A stretch of 64,000 bases of DNA, taken from contig CAKKPP010000001.1 in NCBI GenBank assembly GCA_919901745.1, positions 24,721-88,720 of the forward strand, read 5' to 3'. Made by a program: the position numbers and the translations under genes. Below the pieces are notes generated by a model. It ran no database searches and had not been told where the DNA came from. It saw only the letters and a list, made by a program, of their open reading frames with translations. Positions 47,383 to 57,932 of this stretch are shown here, piece by piece (position 1 is the stretch's first letter; each line of letters opens with the position of its first letter). This DNA comes from Chloroflexota bacterium (GTDB taxonomy: Bacteria; Chloroflexota; Limnocylindria; Limnocylindrales; CSP1-4).

Positions 47383-49152
47383 ATGGGCCAGGCTGCCGCC
47401 GCCGTCGACGCGTTCTTCCGCGAGTATTTCGCCCTCGATCCGGTCCACGCGACGGACGTCGGCGAGCACTCGCACGACGATCGGTGGCCGGCGCTCGGAG
47501 AGCCCGGACGACTCGCCCGAGTCGCGTTTGCCGATCGATGGACGCGGGAGCTGGACGGGCTGTCCGGTGAGACGCTGACGGTGGGCGACCGCGTGGATCG
47601 AGACGTGCTCCTCGGTCAGGTCGCGGCGATGCGCTTCGGCGACAGCGAGCTTCGCGAGGAGGCCTGGAGCCCGCTCAGCTGGATCGAGTTCATCGGGAGC
47701 GGCCTGTTCCTGCTGCTCGCGCGCGAGTTCGCGCCGCTCGACGCGCGCCTGACGTCGGTCGCGGCACGCCTCGAGGGATTGCCGGCGGTCTTCGACGCGG
47801 CACGCGAAACGCTGGGCGGTGTTCCCGGGCGACCCGTCTCCCGCCTTCACACCGAGGCGGCCATCGAACAGCTGCCGGGCGTGACCTCGCTCATCGACGA
47901 CGCGCTCGCCCAGGGCGCGGCGGACGCAGGGTCCGGCGGCGCGTCCGCGTCGGTCATGCCCCGCCTTCGCGCCGCCGCGTCCCTGGCGCGCGAGGCGGTC
48001 GAGGCCTTCGAAGCGCACCTGCGCGATGTCGTCCTTCCGGCCAGTGAGGGCGACGGTCGACTCGGCGCCGACCTGTACGGCGCCAAGCTCGCCCACAATC
48101 TCAGGGACCCAGCGATGACCCCCGCGGCGGTTCTGGCTCGTGCCGAGCGCGAGTACTCGGCCGTTCGCGCCGAGATGGTGCGCCTTGCCCGCGACCTGTG
48201 GCCGTCGTGGCGTCCGTCGGAGCCGATGCCCGACGACGATCAGGCCATCGTTCGCGGCGTCCTCGATGCCGTCGTGGCCGAACACCCGACAGGGGATGGG
48301 CTCGTCGATGCCTGCCGCGAGGAACTGGCCCGGATCAATGCGTTTTGCGCGTCGACCGGCCTCATCGGCGTTCCCGACGAGCCGCTGCGAATCTCCTGGA
48401 CGCCCGAGTTCCTGCGGGCGTTCGGTGGCGCGTCGCTGTGGACGCCCGGGCCGCTCGATCGGCATCTCGCCGCGGATTTCTTCATCACGCCCGTCCCCGA
48501 CGACTGGACCGCGGAGCAGGGCGAGTCGTGGCTGCGCGAGATGAACGATCGCCAGATCCGGGTCCTGACGATCCACGAGGCGGTCCCCGGGCACTACCTC
48601 CAGGGCGTCCACGGCAACCGCTGCCCGTCGCTGGCCCGCGGCGTGTTCTGGAGCGGCGTCTTCGCCGAGGGCTGGGCGTGCTACGTGACCCAGGTGATGA
48701 TCGACGCCGGCTATGGCGCCGACGACCCGGCGCTCGCCCTCGTCCACTGGAAGTTCTACCTGCGGGCGGCAATCAACGCGATCCTCGACGTCCGCGTCCA
48801 TGTCGACGGGATCGGCGAGGATGAGGCGGTCGAGCTCATGGTCGAGGGCGGCTTCCAGGAGGACGCCGAGGCCCGCAACAAGTACCGCCGCGCCCGCCTG
48901 ACGTCGACCCAGCTGTCGACCTACTTCGTGGGCTCGATCGGGTTCTGGGACCTCGAGCTGACCGCCCGAAGGCGTGCCGCCGCCACGGCCGGCGACCCGG
49001 ACGGCTCAGCGGCCGTGCCCGATCCACCGCTCGTCGGCGGCTTCGGCTCAACGCCGGGCTTCACCTACCGCGACCACCTCGAGGCGTGCATCGCCCACGG
49101 CGCGCCGCCGCTGCCGCTGTTGCGGGAGCTGGTCCTCGAGCGGGGAACCTAG
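47383..49152 (+). CDS. DUF885 family protein, putative zinc carboxypeptidase
   Basis: This 589-aa protein carries the DUF885 signature: the zinc motif HEAVPGHYLQ near residue 397 and the downstream FAEGWACYVTQVM near residue 428. Family members are thought to be metallo-peptidases, but few have been characterised. There is no signal peptide, so it probably acts in the cytoplasm. ATG 47383 follows CCAGGGAG, with a TAGACT -10 element at 47345. Confidence 0.88.
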   Translation: MGQAAAAVDAFFREYFALDPVHATDVGEHSHDDRWPALGEPGRLARVAFADRWTRELDGLSGETLTVGDRVDRDVLLGQVAAMRFGDSELREEAWSPLSWIEFIGSGLFLLLAREFAPLDARLTSVAARLEGLPAVFDAARETLGGVPGRPVSRLHTEAAIEQLPGVTSLIDDALAQGAADAGSGGASASVMPRLRAAASLAREAVEAFEAHLRDVVLPASEGDGRLGADLYGAKLAHNLRDPAMTPAAVLARAEREYSAVRAEMVRLARDLWPSWRPSEPMPDDDQAIVRGVLDAVVAEHPTGDGLVDACREELARINAFCASTGLIGVPDEPLRISWTPEFLRAFGGASLWTPGPLDRHLAADFFITPVPDDWTAEQGESWLREMNDRQIRVLTIHEAVPGHYLQGVHGNRCPSLARGVFWSGVFAEGWACYVTQVMIDAGYGADDPALALVHWKFYLRAAINAILDVRVHVDGIGEDEAVELMVEGGFQEDAEARNKYRRARLTSTQLSTYFVGSIGFWDLELTARRRAAATAGDPDGSAAVPDPPLVGGFGSTPGFTYRDHLEACIAHGAPPLPLLRELVLERGT

Positions 49153-49162
49153 CGGCGCTGCG

Positions 49163-50341
49163 ATGAGCTACGACATCCAGCTCGCGACGGCTCGCAAGCC
49201 GGCCCCGGAGCACGTCGAGGACTGGATCCGAACGCGCTCGGATATCCGCGTGAGCGATGCTACGGGTCCAAACGGCATGGGACTCGTGATCCACCGTCGC
49301 GGGCTCTTCCGGCGCGGGGCGATCGCCACCGCTGATGGCCCCATCCATGCCGAGGCGGGGGACCTGTCGGACACCCTCCTCTCCGGCCTGCTCAGCCCCA
49401 GATGGCTCATGGAGTTCCAACTCCACGGATCAAGCGTCCAGAGCGACCTGCCCGTCATCGAGGCCCTGGCGATCCACCTCGCGCGCGCGTGCGACGGCGC
49501 CGTGTTCGACCCGCAACGTGAGTTGCTTCTCTGGCCAGTTACGCCGGTGCGCGAGGCTGTCCGACGCTCGGACCGGCGCATTCCGCTCATCACGCTCAAG
49601 TGGTTCCTGCCCACGTCCCGCCTCGTGTCGCCGCTTCCGTCGGAGCTTCTAGAAGTCCTGCGGGACGTGTGTCCGAAGGCGCTCCCGCGACGCTATGGGA
49701 CGTACGAGCCGCTGCAGCATCGCTTCGAGGGCGATGGCGCCGACGCGGCGTTCGCCGCGTTCTGGGACGAGGAGGCTACCGTCGTGCACGGCAGCACGTT
49801 CTTCTGGACGACGACGCGGCCCGTGCTCGGTGGCTCCGCGACGTTGCCCGACCAGCGGGATATCTACCGCCCGCCTGGTGTCCGACGCGTGGCGAGCCTG
49901 GACCTCGACATCGATGGCTCGACGGTCGGCAGCCAACCCGCGTGGCTGGAGCGGACCGTGGAGGTCTTCCGAGCGGTGGCCGAGCGGTTCGACGCCGTGT
50001 TCGCACATGCCTACGTTCGACGCAACGTCTTGCTCAAGAGACAGATCTGGTTCACGCCCGACAGCGAGCAGTACCCCCTGCCGAAGGGGGGCTGGTTCCG
50101 TGGGCTGCCGGCCGTCCCCACCTGGCTAGCCTGGTACGGTCCGGCCTACCGAACGGAGATCGAGGCGTCGCTGCCCGAGGCGGTAACGACGCGGGTTGGC
50201 CCGGCTCTGCTCGTGCGCTGGGGCAACGAGCCGATGAATCTCGATGCGCTTCGGTCAGTCCCGCAGCTTGACCCGCGACTCGTGGTACCGGATCCCGAGG
50301 CTGATGGGAGACCAGCTGAGTTCGTGCCGCAGCTGGAATAG
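49163..50341 (+). CDS. Hypothetical protein, 392 aa
   Basis: This protein starts MSYDIQLATARKPAPEHVEDWI at ATG 49163, 10 bases after the DUF885 stop. No signal peptide or membrane helix is present. It is rich in Trp and Arg, with long beta-rich stretches such as VVHGSTFFWTTTRPVLGG and ILLKRQIWFTP-like segments. The N-terminus recalls small immunity-type or YbbC-like proteins that begin MSYDI, but I cannot assign a family. The following gene is a PIN toxin on the opposite strand (8-base gap). Confidence 0.7.
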   Translation: MSYDIQLATARKPAPEHVEDWIRTRSDIRVSDATGPNGMGLVIHRRGLFRRGAIATADGPIHAEAGDLSDTLLSGLLSPRWLMEFQLHGSSVQSDLPVIEALAIHLARACDGAVFDPQRELLLWPVTPVREAVRRSDRRIPLITLKWFLPTSRLVSPLPSELLEVLRDVCPKALPRRYGTYEPLQHRFEGDGADAAFAAFWDEEATVVHGSTFFWTTTRPVLGGSATLPDQRDIYRPPGVRRVASLDLDIDGSTVGSQPAWLERTVEVFRAVAERFDAVFAHAYVRRNVLLKRQIWFTPDSEQYPLPKGGWFRGLPAVPTWLAWYGPAYRTEIEASLPEAVTTRVGPALLVRWGNEPMNLDALRSVPQLDPRLVVPDPEADGRPAEFVPQLE

Positions 50342-50349
50342 CCTGACCC

Positions 50350-50760
50350 TTACGCTGGCGCAAAGGTTCGTAGCCCCGCCAGTCGCGCCGCCGCAGCCTG
50401 CCGCTCGTCGTAGGTCACGAACCCGTCAAGGAGTGAGATACCGATCGCCGACGCGACGTGGATGGCGTCGAGGGCCCGGAGTGACGGCTCATCGAAGGCA
50501 CCAGCTGCCAGGAGCAGGGGGCGATCGACGGGCAGCAGCGCGATCGCGTCCATCAGCTCGGAAGTGCGCCTCATGAGCACGTCCAATGCCAGTCGCGGAT
50601 CGAGAGCGGCGGCTCGACGGATCGCGCGCGGCACCTCGGCGAGGGCGAGCTCGCTCGAGACCAGATCCGCGTCGTCAAGGAACCCTCGGAGCGCCCGGCT
50701 CTCCGGCTCGTCGCGGACCAGCTTGACCAGCCCGGATGAATCCGCGTAGAAGAGGGCCAC
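50350..50760 (-). CDS. VapC-type PIN-domain ribonuclease toxin
   Basis: This 136-aa protein has the PIN acidic residues: YADSSGLVKL (Asp7), ELALAEVPRA (Glu) and LDAIHVASAIG (Asp), with a last FVTYDERQ. It is expected to be a Mg-dependent RNase acting on tRNA or rRNA. The GTG start lies 3 bases after the antitoxin stop. Confidence 0.88.
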   Translation of the reverse strand: MALFYADSSGLVKLVRDEPESRALRGFLDDADLVSSELALAEVPRAIRRAAALDPRLALDVLMRRTSELMDAIALLPVDRPLLLAAGAFDEPSLRALDAIHVASAIGISLLDGFVTYDERQAAAARLAGLRTFAPA

Positions 50761-50763
50761 CGA

Positions 50764-51036
50764 CTAGCGCTCTCCGCGGATCTCGTCGAGGGCCCGACTC
50801 AGCGCATGCGGGTCGCCATCCATCTGCAACGGACCCGGAAGACCGCGCCGGACCGGCCTCGTGACCCGCCCGGCCGCGATAAGACGGTCGAGGGCCTCAC
50901 CCGTACTGGGGGGAGGGCCGAGCTCGGCCACCGGTTGGTTGCGGTCGGTGACGAGCAGCCGTTCGCCCTCGGCCACCCGCTGGAGGTAGCGGCTCAGGTT
51001 CTGGCGTAGTTCTGCGATCCCAACGGTTCTGCTCAT
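50764..51036 (-). CDS. Phd/YefM-family antitoxin
   Basis: This 90-aa protein has the Phd/YefM start VGIAELRQNLSRYLQRVAEGERLLVTDRNQPVAEL, the DNA-binding part of many PIN-toxin antitoxins. The C-terminal part is Gly/Pro-rich and basic, then acidic, and should wrap the toxin. ATG 51036 is preferred to ATG 51042 because TACATT ends 7 bases upstream. Confidence 0.87.
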   Translation of the reverse strand: MSRTVGIAELRQNLSRYLQRVAEGERLLVTDRNQPVAELGPPPSTGEALDRLIAAGRVTRPVRRGLPGPLQMDGDPHALSRALDEIRGER

Positions 51037-51049
51037 GTACATGAATGTA
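51034..51049 (-). promoter_or_regulatory. Leaderless promoter and palindrome of the antitoxin gene
   Basis: On the minus strand TACATT (51044-51049) ends 7 bases before ATG 51036. The overlapping palindrome CATGTACATG (51034-51043) covers the start codon and may be the binding site of the antitoxin. Confidence 0.5.
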
Positions 51050-51219
51050 GCACATCGAATCCCAAGTGGACGCAACCCAACCGATCCGCCTCCGACGGGC
51101 GTAGATAGAGTGTGCTGACGATGACCAGGGCGCGACTGGATCGGTCGCTTGCCGCGACGCGTTAGACGATGATCGTCTTCCATTGGTCCCCGGGGCCCCA
51201 AGGAGGACCGCTCCGGCGT

Positions 51220-54200
51220 CTAGCGCTTCGGCGACGCTCTTCGAGGAGTCTTCCGACGCGGTGATTCGGGCGGAACTGCGAGCGTGGCGACGCGATAGGC
51301 GGCAGCAGTCGCGGAGCTGCGCAACCGCGTGGCCCGCGTGCGAGCAGCTTTGGGGGTTGCGCCGTCGACGATCTCGGCGAGAGCCACCCGATCGGTGACT
51401 GCGGCGAAGGCGTCGCCGTCGAGGTACTCGACGCCCTCCCACTCGTGGACCTTGAGGCCGGCACGGACGGTCGGGTCGGCGGCCCAGGCGGCGAGGCGGG
51501 CACGGTCCGGCGAGGCGGGCGCAGCCATCGCGGCCGCGAGAACAACGCCGTCCCAGCCGAGGTCGTGGGCCGACCCCGCGTCGAGCCCGTGACGCTCGGC
51601 GAGGGCGCGGTCGAGCGGTCCGCCGAGATGAAGATCGGCGAAGACCGACGAACCGAAGGTTACGATCACGGGTTCGAGGACTGACCAGGCGTCAAGGACG
51701 GCGGCGGTTCGCGGGTGAGGCGCCAGCGAGGCGATGGCGGCACGGCGGTCGATCGTCGGGTCTGCAACGAGGCGACGACGGGAGGCGGCCTTCGAAGGTC
51801 GATCAGACTTCGCCGGCCGCGCGGTCGCAGCGGGTGCCACGGCCTCGATCGCATGGAGGAGCTCCGGCAGCCGACCCGGGTCCGCGACCGCGGCGCGGAG
51901 CGCGTCGTGAACCGGTGCCAGCTCGACGTCTCGCAACGCGTCGTCGAGGCTCGGTACGCCCCGATCGCCGATCTCCGCGGCCACTCGGCTCCACGACCGC
52001 TCCGCGGAGTCGCGCAGCTCGCGGAAGCCGGTGAGCACGTGGCAGCGATAGGCGTCGAGTGTCAGCCGCAGCCCGTCGCTGCGAAGGCGAGTCGCCGGCA
52101 GCAGGTACTCGAGGCCATGCCGTTCGTCGCGGAAGCCGATCAGGACGTCCGGATCCGCTGAGATCCCCAGGCCATCGGCCAGGGATCTGCGGGCCTGGGT
52201 CTTCGACCCGTCCGGCTGCTTGACGGCGAACGCCACGGACTCGCGGATCGTCCCCGCCGTGTCGCCGAAGCGGTTGTGGAAGACGACCAGCGACCGCCCT
52301 TCGCCCGTCCCGTTCGAGTAGGCGTAGACGTTCTCGTCGACCGACCCGTCGTCGCGGACCAGGTCGTAGAGCAGGAAGTCGTGCGCCTCCGCGAACATCG
52401 CGCGGCGATGGACCAGCGGAAAGAGGAGCTGCTCGTGGCGCGCGACCAGGCCCTCGTCCGGGCGTTCGTCGAGTCGGGCGCGGCGGAACTCCATCCCGTA
52501 CTTCTCGGTGAAGCCCTCCACCTGGCCGTGGCCGAACATCGGCAGGCCGGGCAGGGTCATCAGCAACGTGGCCACGCCCAGGTACTTGTCGCCGGAGCCG
52601 AACTGCTCGAGCGCGGACTCCTCGTCCGGGTTGCTCATGAAGTTCACGTAGCGCTTGAGGATGTCCGGGTCGAACTCGAGCGTCTCGCGAATGACCCTGC
52701 GATACCCCGCGTTGTCCTCGTCGCGGAGCATGTGCATGAACGCGCTGTTGTAGACGCGATGCATCCCGAGCGTTCGCACGAAGTAGCCCTCGAGGAGCCA
52801 GAACGCCTCGGCGAGCAGGAGCGTGTCGGGGACCTCGGCGGCAACTCGATCGACGACCTCGCGCCAGAACTCGGTCGGCATGAGCTTGTCGAACGCGGCT
52901 TTGCGCATCGCATGTTCGGCGCGCGACGGGATGCCGTCGCCGGCGCCCGGCAGCGGCCACCACAGGCGCTCGATGTGCTTGCGGGCGAGCACCATCGCGG
53001 CATCGAACCGGACGACCGGGAACCGACGGGCGACGTCGAGGATCGTCCGGATGACCTGCTCGCGGACCTCGGCCTTGCTGAAGTCGAGCTGCGCGGTGTC
53101 GTTCCAGGGGAAGCTGGTCCCGTCGTTGCCGTGATAGACGTAGCGGCTCACGCCCGACGCGTGGTCGTGGTGCTTGAACACGACCGCCGCGTCGCTGTTG
53201 TCCCAGTAGTGGTCCTCGAGGACGATCGAGACGCGCCCGTCGGTTGACAGATCCGGTCCAGTGAACGTGTACGCGGGATACGGCGGCTCCGGCACCGACA
53301 GGAACCAATCGGGGTGTTCGACCACCCAGCGCGAGTCGATGCCCATGTGGTTGGGGACCATGTCGCTGGCGAGGCGGATCCCGCGCGCCCACGCGCGATC
53401 GCGCAGGTTCGCGTACGCCGCCTCGCCGCCGATGTCGTCGGCGATCCGGTAGTCATCGAGCGAATAGGCCGATGCGACGGCGTCGGGGTTGCCACGACGG
53501 CGCTTGATCGACTCCGATGCCTGCGAGCGCTGCCACAGGCCGATCAGCCAGAGGCCGGTGACGCCCCATGCGCGCAACCGGTCCAGCTCCTCGTCGGGGA
53601 TGGCGTCCAGGGTGCGGATGTCGCGTTCGTAGTGTTTCGAGAGCTGGTCCAGCCAGACGTATGTCGCCTTCGCCATGAGGACGAGCCGCGGCATCCAGTC
53701 CGAATCGCTGCTGAATCGCTCCACCTCCGTGTCAAGCCCGACGAACTCGGGCCCAGCGCGGAGCTTGCCCGGCCCACCGCCGCCACCGCCGAAGCGCTGG
53801 TGAAGTCCACGCTCCTCCTCGGCTAGGACGCCGAGCGCGATATCGAGTCGGTCGAGCAACCCGCCGAGGTCGTCGCCGAGGAGGGCGGGCCAGTTCTCCC
53901 GGATGTAGCGCAGCTGGCCGGCGAGCGAGGTCGGCGCGTGGCGGGTCGGCGCTCGCAGCAGGTCCAGGAGGTTCTCGGCCGCCCGCCCGCCGTCGCCGGC
54001 ACCGGGGACCGGCCCGGCCGCCACGAGCAGCGCCTCCAGCTCTCCGACCGCGCGGTTGTACCTGGCAGACCGGGCGAGCGGGGCGTCATCGACGAGTTCG
54101 CGCAGCGGCCCCAGGGCCGGGTTCTCGTTGGCGAGGCGGGTCAGGATCAACTCTCCGACGATGCTGGCGGCGTCCTCCGGCTCGGCAAGCCGGGTCGGGA

Positions 54201-54546
54201 ACGTCTTCGCGAACTGATCGAGAACGCGGTCGCCGTCGCGGCCGAGACGGGCGCGGAGGCCCTCGACCGCTCGTTCGCGCGCCTTTGGCACGGCGGTTGC
54301 CTCAAAGCGCTCGACCAGCAGGTGTGCGATCTCGTGCAGGAGGCTCAGCGCGGCCACGTCCCCCGCCTGCACGGACGCCGTGCCGGGGGCGCGGGCCGCG
54401 TTCATCTGGGCGGCGACGGCTCGCGCGGCTGTGCCTCCGGCCAGCTCGACGTCGCCCCGACGGCCGGTGGGCGCGGCGTCGATCCCATAGCGGGTCTGGG
54501 CCGGACGGGAGACGCGGAGCCCCGCCGCGCCAGTGCGCTCGTTCAC
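51220..54546 (-). CDS. Large GH13 alpha-amylase-family protein of unknown specificity
   Basis: This 1108-aa protein is the last gene of the alpha-glucan operon. Residues 1-270 are helical and not recognised, with an HEIAH motif at 71-75. A GH13 barrel starts near residue 290 and has the nucleophile in VVRFDAAM (near 514), the acid/base in LLLAEAF (near 577) and [10 protein letters not shown] (near 638), where most relatives have NHD. A C-terminal region of about 350 residues is all-helical, ending in a basic tail. I cannot assign a GH13 subfamily. It overlaps the treS fusion by GTGA, so it belongs to the GlgE pathway in some way. Branching, debranching or transfer are all possible. Confidence 0.8.
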   Translation of the reverse strand: MNERTGAAGLRVSRPAQTRYGIDAAPTGRRGDVELAGGTAARAVAAQMNAARAPGTASVQAGDVAALSLLHEIAHLLVERFEATAVPKARERAVEGLRARLGRDGDRVLDQFAKTFPTRLAEPEDAASIVGELILTRLANENPALGPLRELVDDAPLARSARYNRAVGELEALLVAAGPVPGAGDGGRAAENLLDLLRAPTRHAPTSLAGQLRYIRENWPALLGDDLGGLLDRLDIALGVLAEEERGLHQRFGGGGGGPGKLRAGPEFVGLDTEVERFSSDSDWMPRLVLMAKATYVWLDQLSKHYERDIRTLDAIPDEELDRLRAWGVTGLWLIGLWQRSQASESIKRRRGNPDAVASAYSLDDYRIADDIGGEAAYANLRDRAWARGIRLASDMVPNHMGIDSRWVVEHPDWFLSVPEPPYPAYTFTGPDLSTDGRVSIVLEDHYWDNSDAAVVFKHHDHASGVSRYVYHGNDGTSFPWNDTAQLDFSKAEVREQVIRTILDVARRFPVVRFDAAMVLARKHIERLWWPLPGAGDGIPSRAEHAMRKAAFDKLMPTEFWREVVDRVAAEVPDTLLLAEAFWLLEGYFVRTLGMHRVYNSAFMHMLRDEDNAGYRRVIRETLEFDPDILKRYVNFMSNPDEESALEQFGSGDKYLGVATLLMTLPGLPMFGHGQVEGFTEKYGMEFRRARLDERPDEGLVARHEQLLFPLVHRRAMFAEAHDFLLYDLVRDDGSVDENVYAYSNGTGEGRSLVVFHNRFGDTAGTIRESVAFAVKQPDGSKTQARRSLADGLGISADPDVLIGFRDERHGLEYLLPATRLRSDGLRLTLDAYRCHVLTGFRELRDSAERSWSRVAAEIGDRGVPSLDDALRDVELAPVHDALRAAVADPGRLPELLHAIEAVAPAATARPAKSDRPSKAASRRRLVADPTIDRRAAIASLAPHPRTAAVLDAWSVLEPVIVTFGSSVFADLHLGGPLDRALAERHGLDAGSAHDLGWDGVVLAAAMAAPASPDRARLAAWAADPTVRAGLKVHEWEGVEYLDGDAFAAVTDRVALAEIVDGATPKAARTRATRLRSSATAAAYRVATLAVPPESPRRKTPRRASPKR

Positions 54547-57500
54547 CCGCCGAGCAGTTGGAGGATGCCGCGGATCGGGATGGCCACCCAGCCCGGTCGG
54601 TTGTTCAGTTCGTAGGTCAGTTCGTAGCAGGCCTTCTCGAGCAGGAACGCGTCGAGGAGGGCCGCCCAGTCGCCGTCGTCCGCGGGCAGGAACGACGCTC
54701 CAGCCGTGGCCTCGCGGTAGCCGGTCAGGAACGTCGCGCCGACCCAGCGATTCCAGGCCCGAACCCAGCCGTCGAGCGCGCCGACGTCCTCGGGCCGGAT
54801 CTCGGCGCCCAGCTCCTGCCGGAGCAGCGAGCCGTAGCTCGCGTAGTGGAACGAGCGCAGCATCCCGGCCACATCGCGTAACGCGGAGCGCTTGAGCCGG
54901 CGCTCGCTCAGCGGCTTGGTCGGCTCACCCTCGAAGTCGATGATGATGAGGTCGCGACCGGTATTGAGGATCTGTTCGGCGTGCAGGTCGCCGTGGGTCC
55001 GGATGCGCATTCCGCCGAATTTGTGGCTGAGCAGGACGCGCAGGCGCGCGTCGATGGCATCACGTCGTTCGAGGACGTTCGCGGCGTCCGCTGCGGCTTC
55101 CTCCGGCAGGGTGTCCAGTCGACGCTTGAGGAGGTCCAGGCTGCGCCGTGTCGAACCACCGATGGACTGGAACAGGGACCGCTGGTACAGCTCGCTGAAC
55201 GGTTCCGGCTTGAAGGAGGGATCGTCGCCGGACCGGGCGAGCGTCGCGTGCAGCTCGCCGGTTCGAATCCCGGCCAGCCGCGCCGTCTCGAGATACGCGT
55301 CGATTGCCCCGTGGACATCCGGCGGTGACGTCTCGCCCGATGCCCGGATCAGGCTGGCCGGATCAAGGCCCTCGCCGTCCGCCCGTCGGGGCTCGGCGGC
55401 CGCGCGCTCGAAGAAACCGCGCAGCTCGTCGAGTGTGTGCATGAACAGGTTGCCCTGGTTGGGCACGAAGGCGTTGACGAGGACGGCCGTCATGGCCGGT
55501 CCACGATCGGGCCGGTAGTCCATCGATCCCGCGATGGCCGGCGTGTGCTCGAAGCCGCGCTCGGTCAGGGCGCGGCCAATTTCGAGGTCGGGGTTGATGC
55601 CCGGCTGGGTGACCCGGTACAGCTTGAGGATCGCCCGATCTCCGAAGACGATCGAACTGTTGCTCTGCTCGCCGCGGATCGGTGTCGGGGCCAGCGCCTT
55701 GCGATCCCCACCGACGACAGAGCGGAATGCTCTCTCGGGCTTGCCGGCCAGCTCGCCCACGCGTCCGCGGAGGCGTTTCCTTCCGCCGATCGCGTCGAGC
55801 AGCGCCGTCATGAACGCCGGGTCCAGGGTGGCGTCGACCAGCAGGCTCTCCGTCCGCCTGCCGTTCGATGGCGAAATGCGGGCGAGCGCCGCATGCGGGC
55901 TCGCATCGAGGATGGTGGAAGCCTCCCGCGCGGACATCGTCGTGAGCGGGATCAGGTAGAGCTCGGGATCGCCATCGGTGTAGACAACCTCCGCGAGGAC
56001 CACCGCCGCCGTCCGATCCCCGAGCGGGACCGGCACGACGTCGCGAATCGCCACGTTCTTGATGCGGCGTGTCCGGCTGCGGAACCAGCGTCGATCGCGG
56101 ATCCAGCGGGTCAGGACGGAGACCACGGCCGCCGATCGGGCACCATCGAACAGCTCGACGACGGAACCGGCGGCCGGGAGGATGGAAAGCTCCTGGGCCC
56201 CAGTGCTGCCAATCTCGCCAACGTCGGTCGCCGGCGCCTCGATCGTGAACCACATGAAGGCGTGCGGGCCGAGAGCCAGCACGTACGGGTCCGCGCCGAC
56301 GACGGGGAAGTCGACGCGGCCCATGAGTTCGATGGGCGTATGGCCCGCGAACTCCGACAGGTCCAGCTGGACGGGTTGGACGAAGCGCGACAGGTTCGCG
56401 ACCACCAGGATGACCTGGCCCTCGAAGCGGCGGACGAAGGCGAGGATCCGGTGATTCTCGGGATGAAGAAATTCGAGCGTCCCGCGGCTGAACGCCGGGT
56501 GCCGCTTGCGCAGGTCGATCAGGCGCTTCGTCCACCACAGCAGGGACTGCGGATTGGCCTGCTGGACCTCGACGTTGACCGCCTCGTAGTGGTACTCGGG
56601 ATCGACGATCACGGGCAGGTACAGCTGCTGGCGGTTCGCGCTCGAAAACCCGGCGTTGCGGTCGCCGTTCCACTGCATCGGGGTGCGCACGCCGTTGCGA
56701 TCGCCGACGAAGACGTTGTCGCCCATCCCGATCTCGTCGCCGTAGTAGAGAACCGGCGTCCCGGGGAGGGAGAACAGGAGCCCGTTCATCAACTCGATCC
56801 GGCGGCGGTTGTTGCCGAGGAGCGGGCTGAGGCGGCGGCGGATCCCGACGTTGATCCGCATCTGCGGGTCGTGCGCGTAGGCGCGGTACATGTAATCCCG
56901 CTCTTCGTCCGTGACCATCTCGAGGGTCAGTTCGTCGTGGTTGCGCAGGAACATCGCCCACTGGGCATTCGCGGGGATCGCCGGGGTCTGCTCCATGATG
57001 TCGACGATCGGCAGGCGATCCTCGGACCGGACGGCCATGAACATGCGCGGCATCACCGGGAAGTGGAACGCCATGTTGCATTCATCGCCGTTTCCGAAGT
57101 ACTCGACCGAATCCTCGGGCCACTGGTTCGCCTCGGCCAGGAGCATCCGACCGGGGAAGCTTCGGTCCACGTGCTTGCGCAGCTTCTTCAGGAATGCGTG
57201 CGTCTCGGGCAGGTTCTCGCAGTTCGTGCCCTCACGCTCGTAGAGATAGGGGATGGCGTCGAGGCGCAGGCCGTCGACGCCCATCGCGAGCCAGAAATCC
57301 ATCGCCTTGATGACCGCGTCGTGGACCGCCGGATTGTCGAAGTTGAGATCCGGCTGATGGGAGAAGAATCGGTGCCAGTAGTAGGCACCGGCCACGGCGT
57401 CCCAGGTCCAGTTGGATGTCTCCGTGTCGGTGAAGATGATCCGTGCGTCCGCGTAGCGATCGGGGTTGTTGCTCCAGACGTAGAAGTCGCGGGCGGTGCT

Positions 57501-57932
57501 GCCGGGCTTCGCCCGACGAGCCTTCTGGAACCAGGCGTTCTGGTCCGAGGTGTGGTTGCACACGAGCTCGGTGATGACGCGCAGGCCGCGGGCGTGGGCG
57601 GCGCGGATGAACGCCTTGACGTCGCGCAGGTTGCCGTAGCTGGGATGAACGCCGGTGAAGTCGGCGATGTCGTAACCATCATCACGGAGGGGAGACGGGT
57701 AGAACGGCAGGATCCAGATCGCGGTGACACCCAGATCGCGAATGTAGTCGAGCTTCTCCGTGAGGCCGCGGAAGTCACCGATCCCGTCGCCGTTGCTGTC
57801 GCGGTAGGCGCGGACGGGGACCTCGTAGATGATCGCGTCCTTGTACCAGAGCGCCTCGGCACCGAGGGCCTTGCTTCGCGCGGCGCGGCCGGTTCGGGTG
57901 ACCCGAGGCTCCTGTGGAGCGGCACTCGTCAT
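54543..57932 (-). CDS. treS: Trehalose synthase (TreS) fused to maltokinase
   Basis: This 1129-aa protein joins two steps that channel trehalose to maltose-1-phosphate. The N-terminal TreS (to about residue 600) interconverts trehalose and maltose, with GLRLDAIPY (near 224), LLAEANQWP (near 265) and [11 protein letters not shown] (near 332). The C-terminal maltokinase (Mak/Pep2) has the kinase motifs HGDLHAEQ (near 980) and DFEGEP. The fusion is known in several phyla, while in mycobacteria the genes are separate. Starts and stops overlap on both sides (ATGA with glgE, GTGA with the GH13 gene). Confidence 0.94.
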   Translation of the reverse strand: MTSAAPQEPRVTRTGRAARSKALGAEALWYKDAIIYEVPVRAYRDSNGDGIGDFRGLTEKLDYIRDLGVTAIWILPFYPSPLRDDGYDIADFTGVHPSYGNLRDVKAFIRAAHARGLRVITELVCNHTSDQNAWFQKARRAKPGSTARDFYVWSNNPDRYADARIIFTDTETSNWTWDAVAGAYYWHRFFSHQPDLNFDNPAVHDAVIKAMDFWLAMGVDGLRLDAIPYLYEREGTNCENLPETHAFLKKLRKHVDRSFPGRMLLAEANQWPEDSVEYFGNGDECNMAFHFPVMPRMFMAVRSEDRLPIVDIMEQTPAIPANAQWAMFLRNHDELTLEMVTDEERDYMYRAYAHDPQMRINVGIRRRLSPLLGNNRRRIELMNGLLFSLPGTPVLYYGDEIGMGDNVFVGDRNGVRTPMQWNGDRNAGFSSANRQQLYLPVIVDPEYHYEAVNVEVQQANPQSLLWWTKRLIDLRKRHPAFSRGTLEFLHPENHRILAFVRRFEGQVILVVANLSRFVQPVQLDLSEFAGHTPIELMGRVDFPVVGADPYVLALGPHAFMWFTIEAPATDVGEIGSTGAQELSILPAAGSVVELFDGARSAAVVSVLTRWIRDRRWFRSRTRRIKNVAIRDVVPVPLGDRTAAVVLAEVVYTDGDPELYLIPLTTMSAREASTILDASPHAALARISPSNGRRTESLLVDATLDPAFMTALLDAIGGRKRLRGRVGELAGKPERAFRSVVGGDRKALAPTPIRGEQSNSSIVFGDRAILKLYRVTQPGINPDLEIGRALTERGFEHTPAIAGSMDYRPDRGPAMTAVLVNAFVPNQGNLFMHTLDELRGFFERAAAEPRRADGEGLDPASLIRASGETSPPDVHGAIDAYLETARLAGIRTGELHATLARSGDDPSFKPEPFSELYQRSLFQSIGGSTRRSLDLLKRRLDTLPEEAAADAANVLERRDAIDARLRVLLSHKFGGMRIRTHGDLHAEQILNTGRDLIIIDFEGEPTKPLSERRLKRSALRDVAGMLRSFHYASYGSLLRQELGAEIRPEDVGALDGWVRAWNRWVGATFLTGYREATAGASFLPADDGDWAALLDAFLLEKACYELTYELNNRPGWVAIPIRGILQLLGG

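Noticed and set aside
51043..51219. Gene or mobile-element end between the antitoxin gene and the GH13 gene
   Set aside because: No inverted repeats of insertion-sequence type, no transposase fragment, and no protein motif found.
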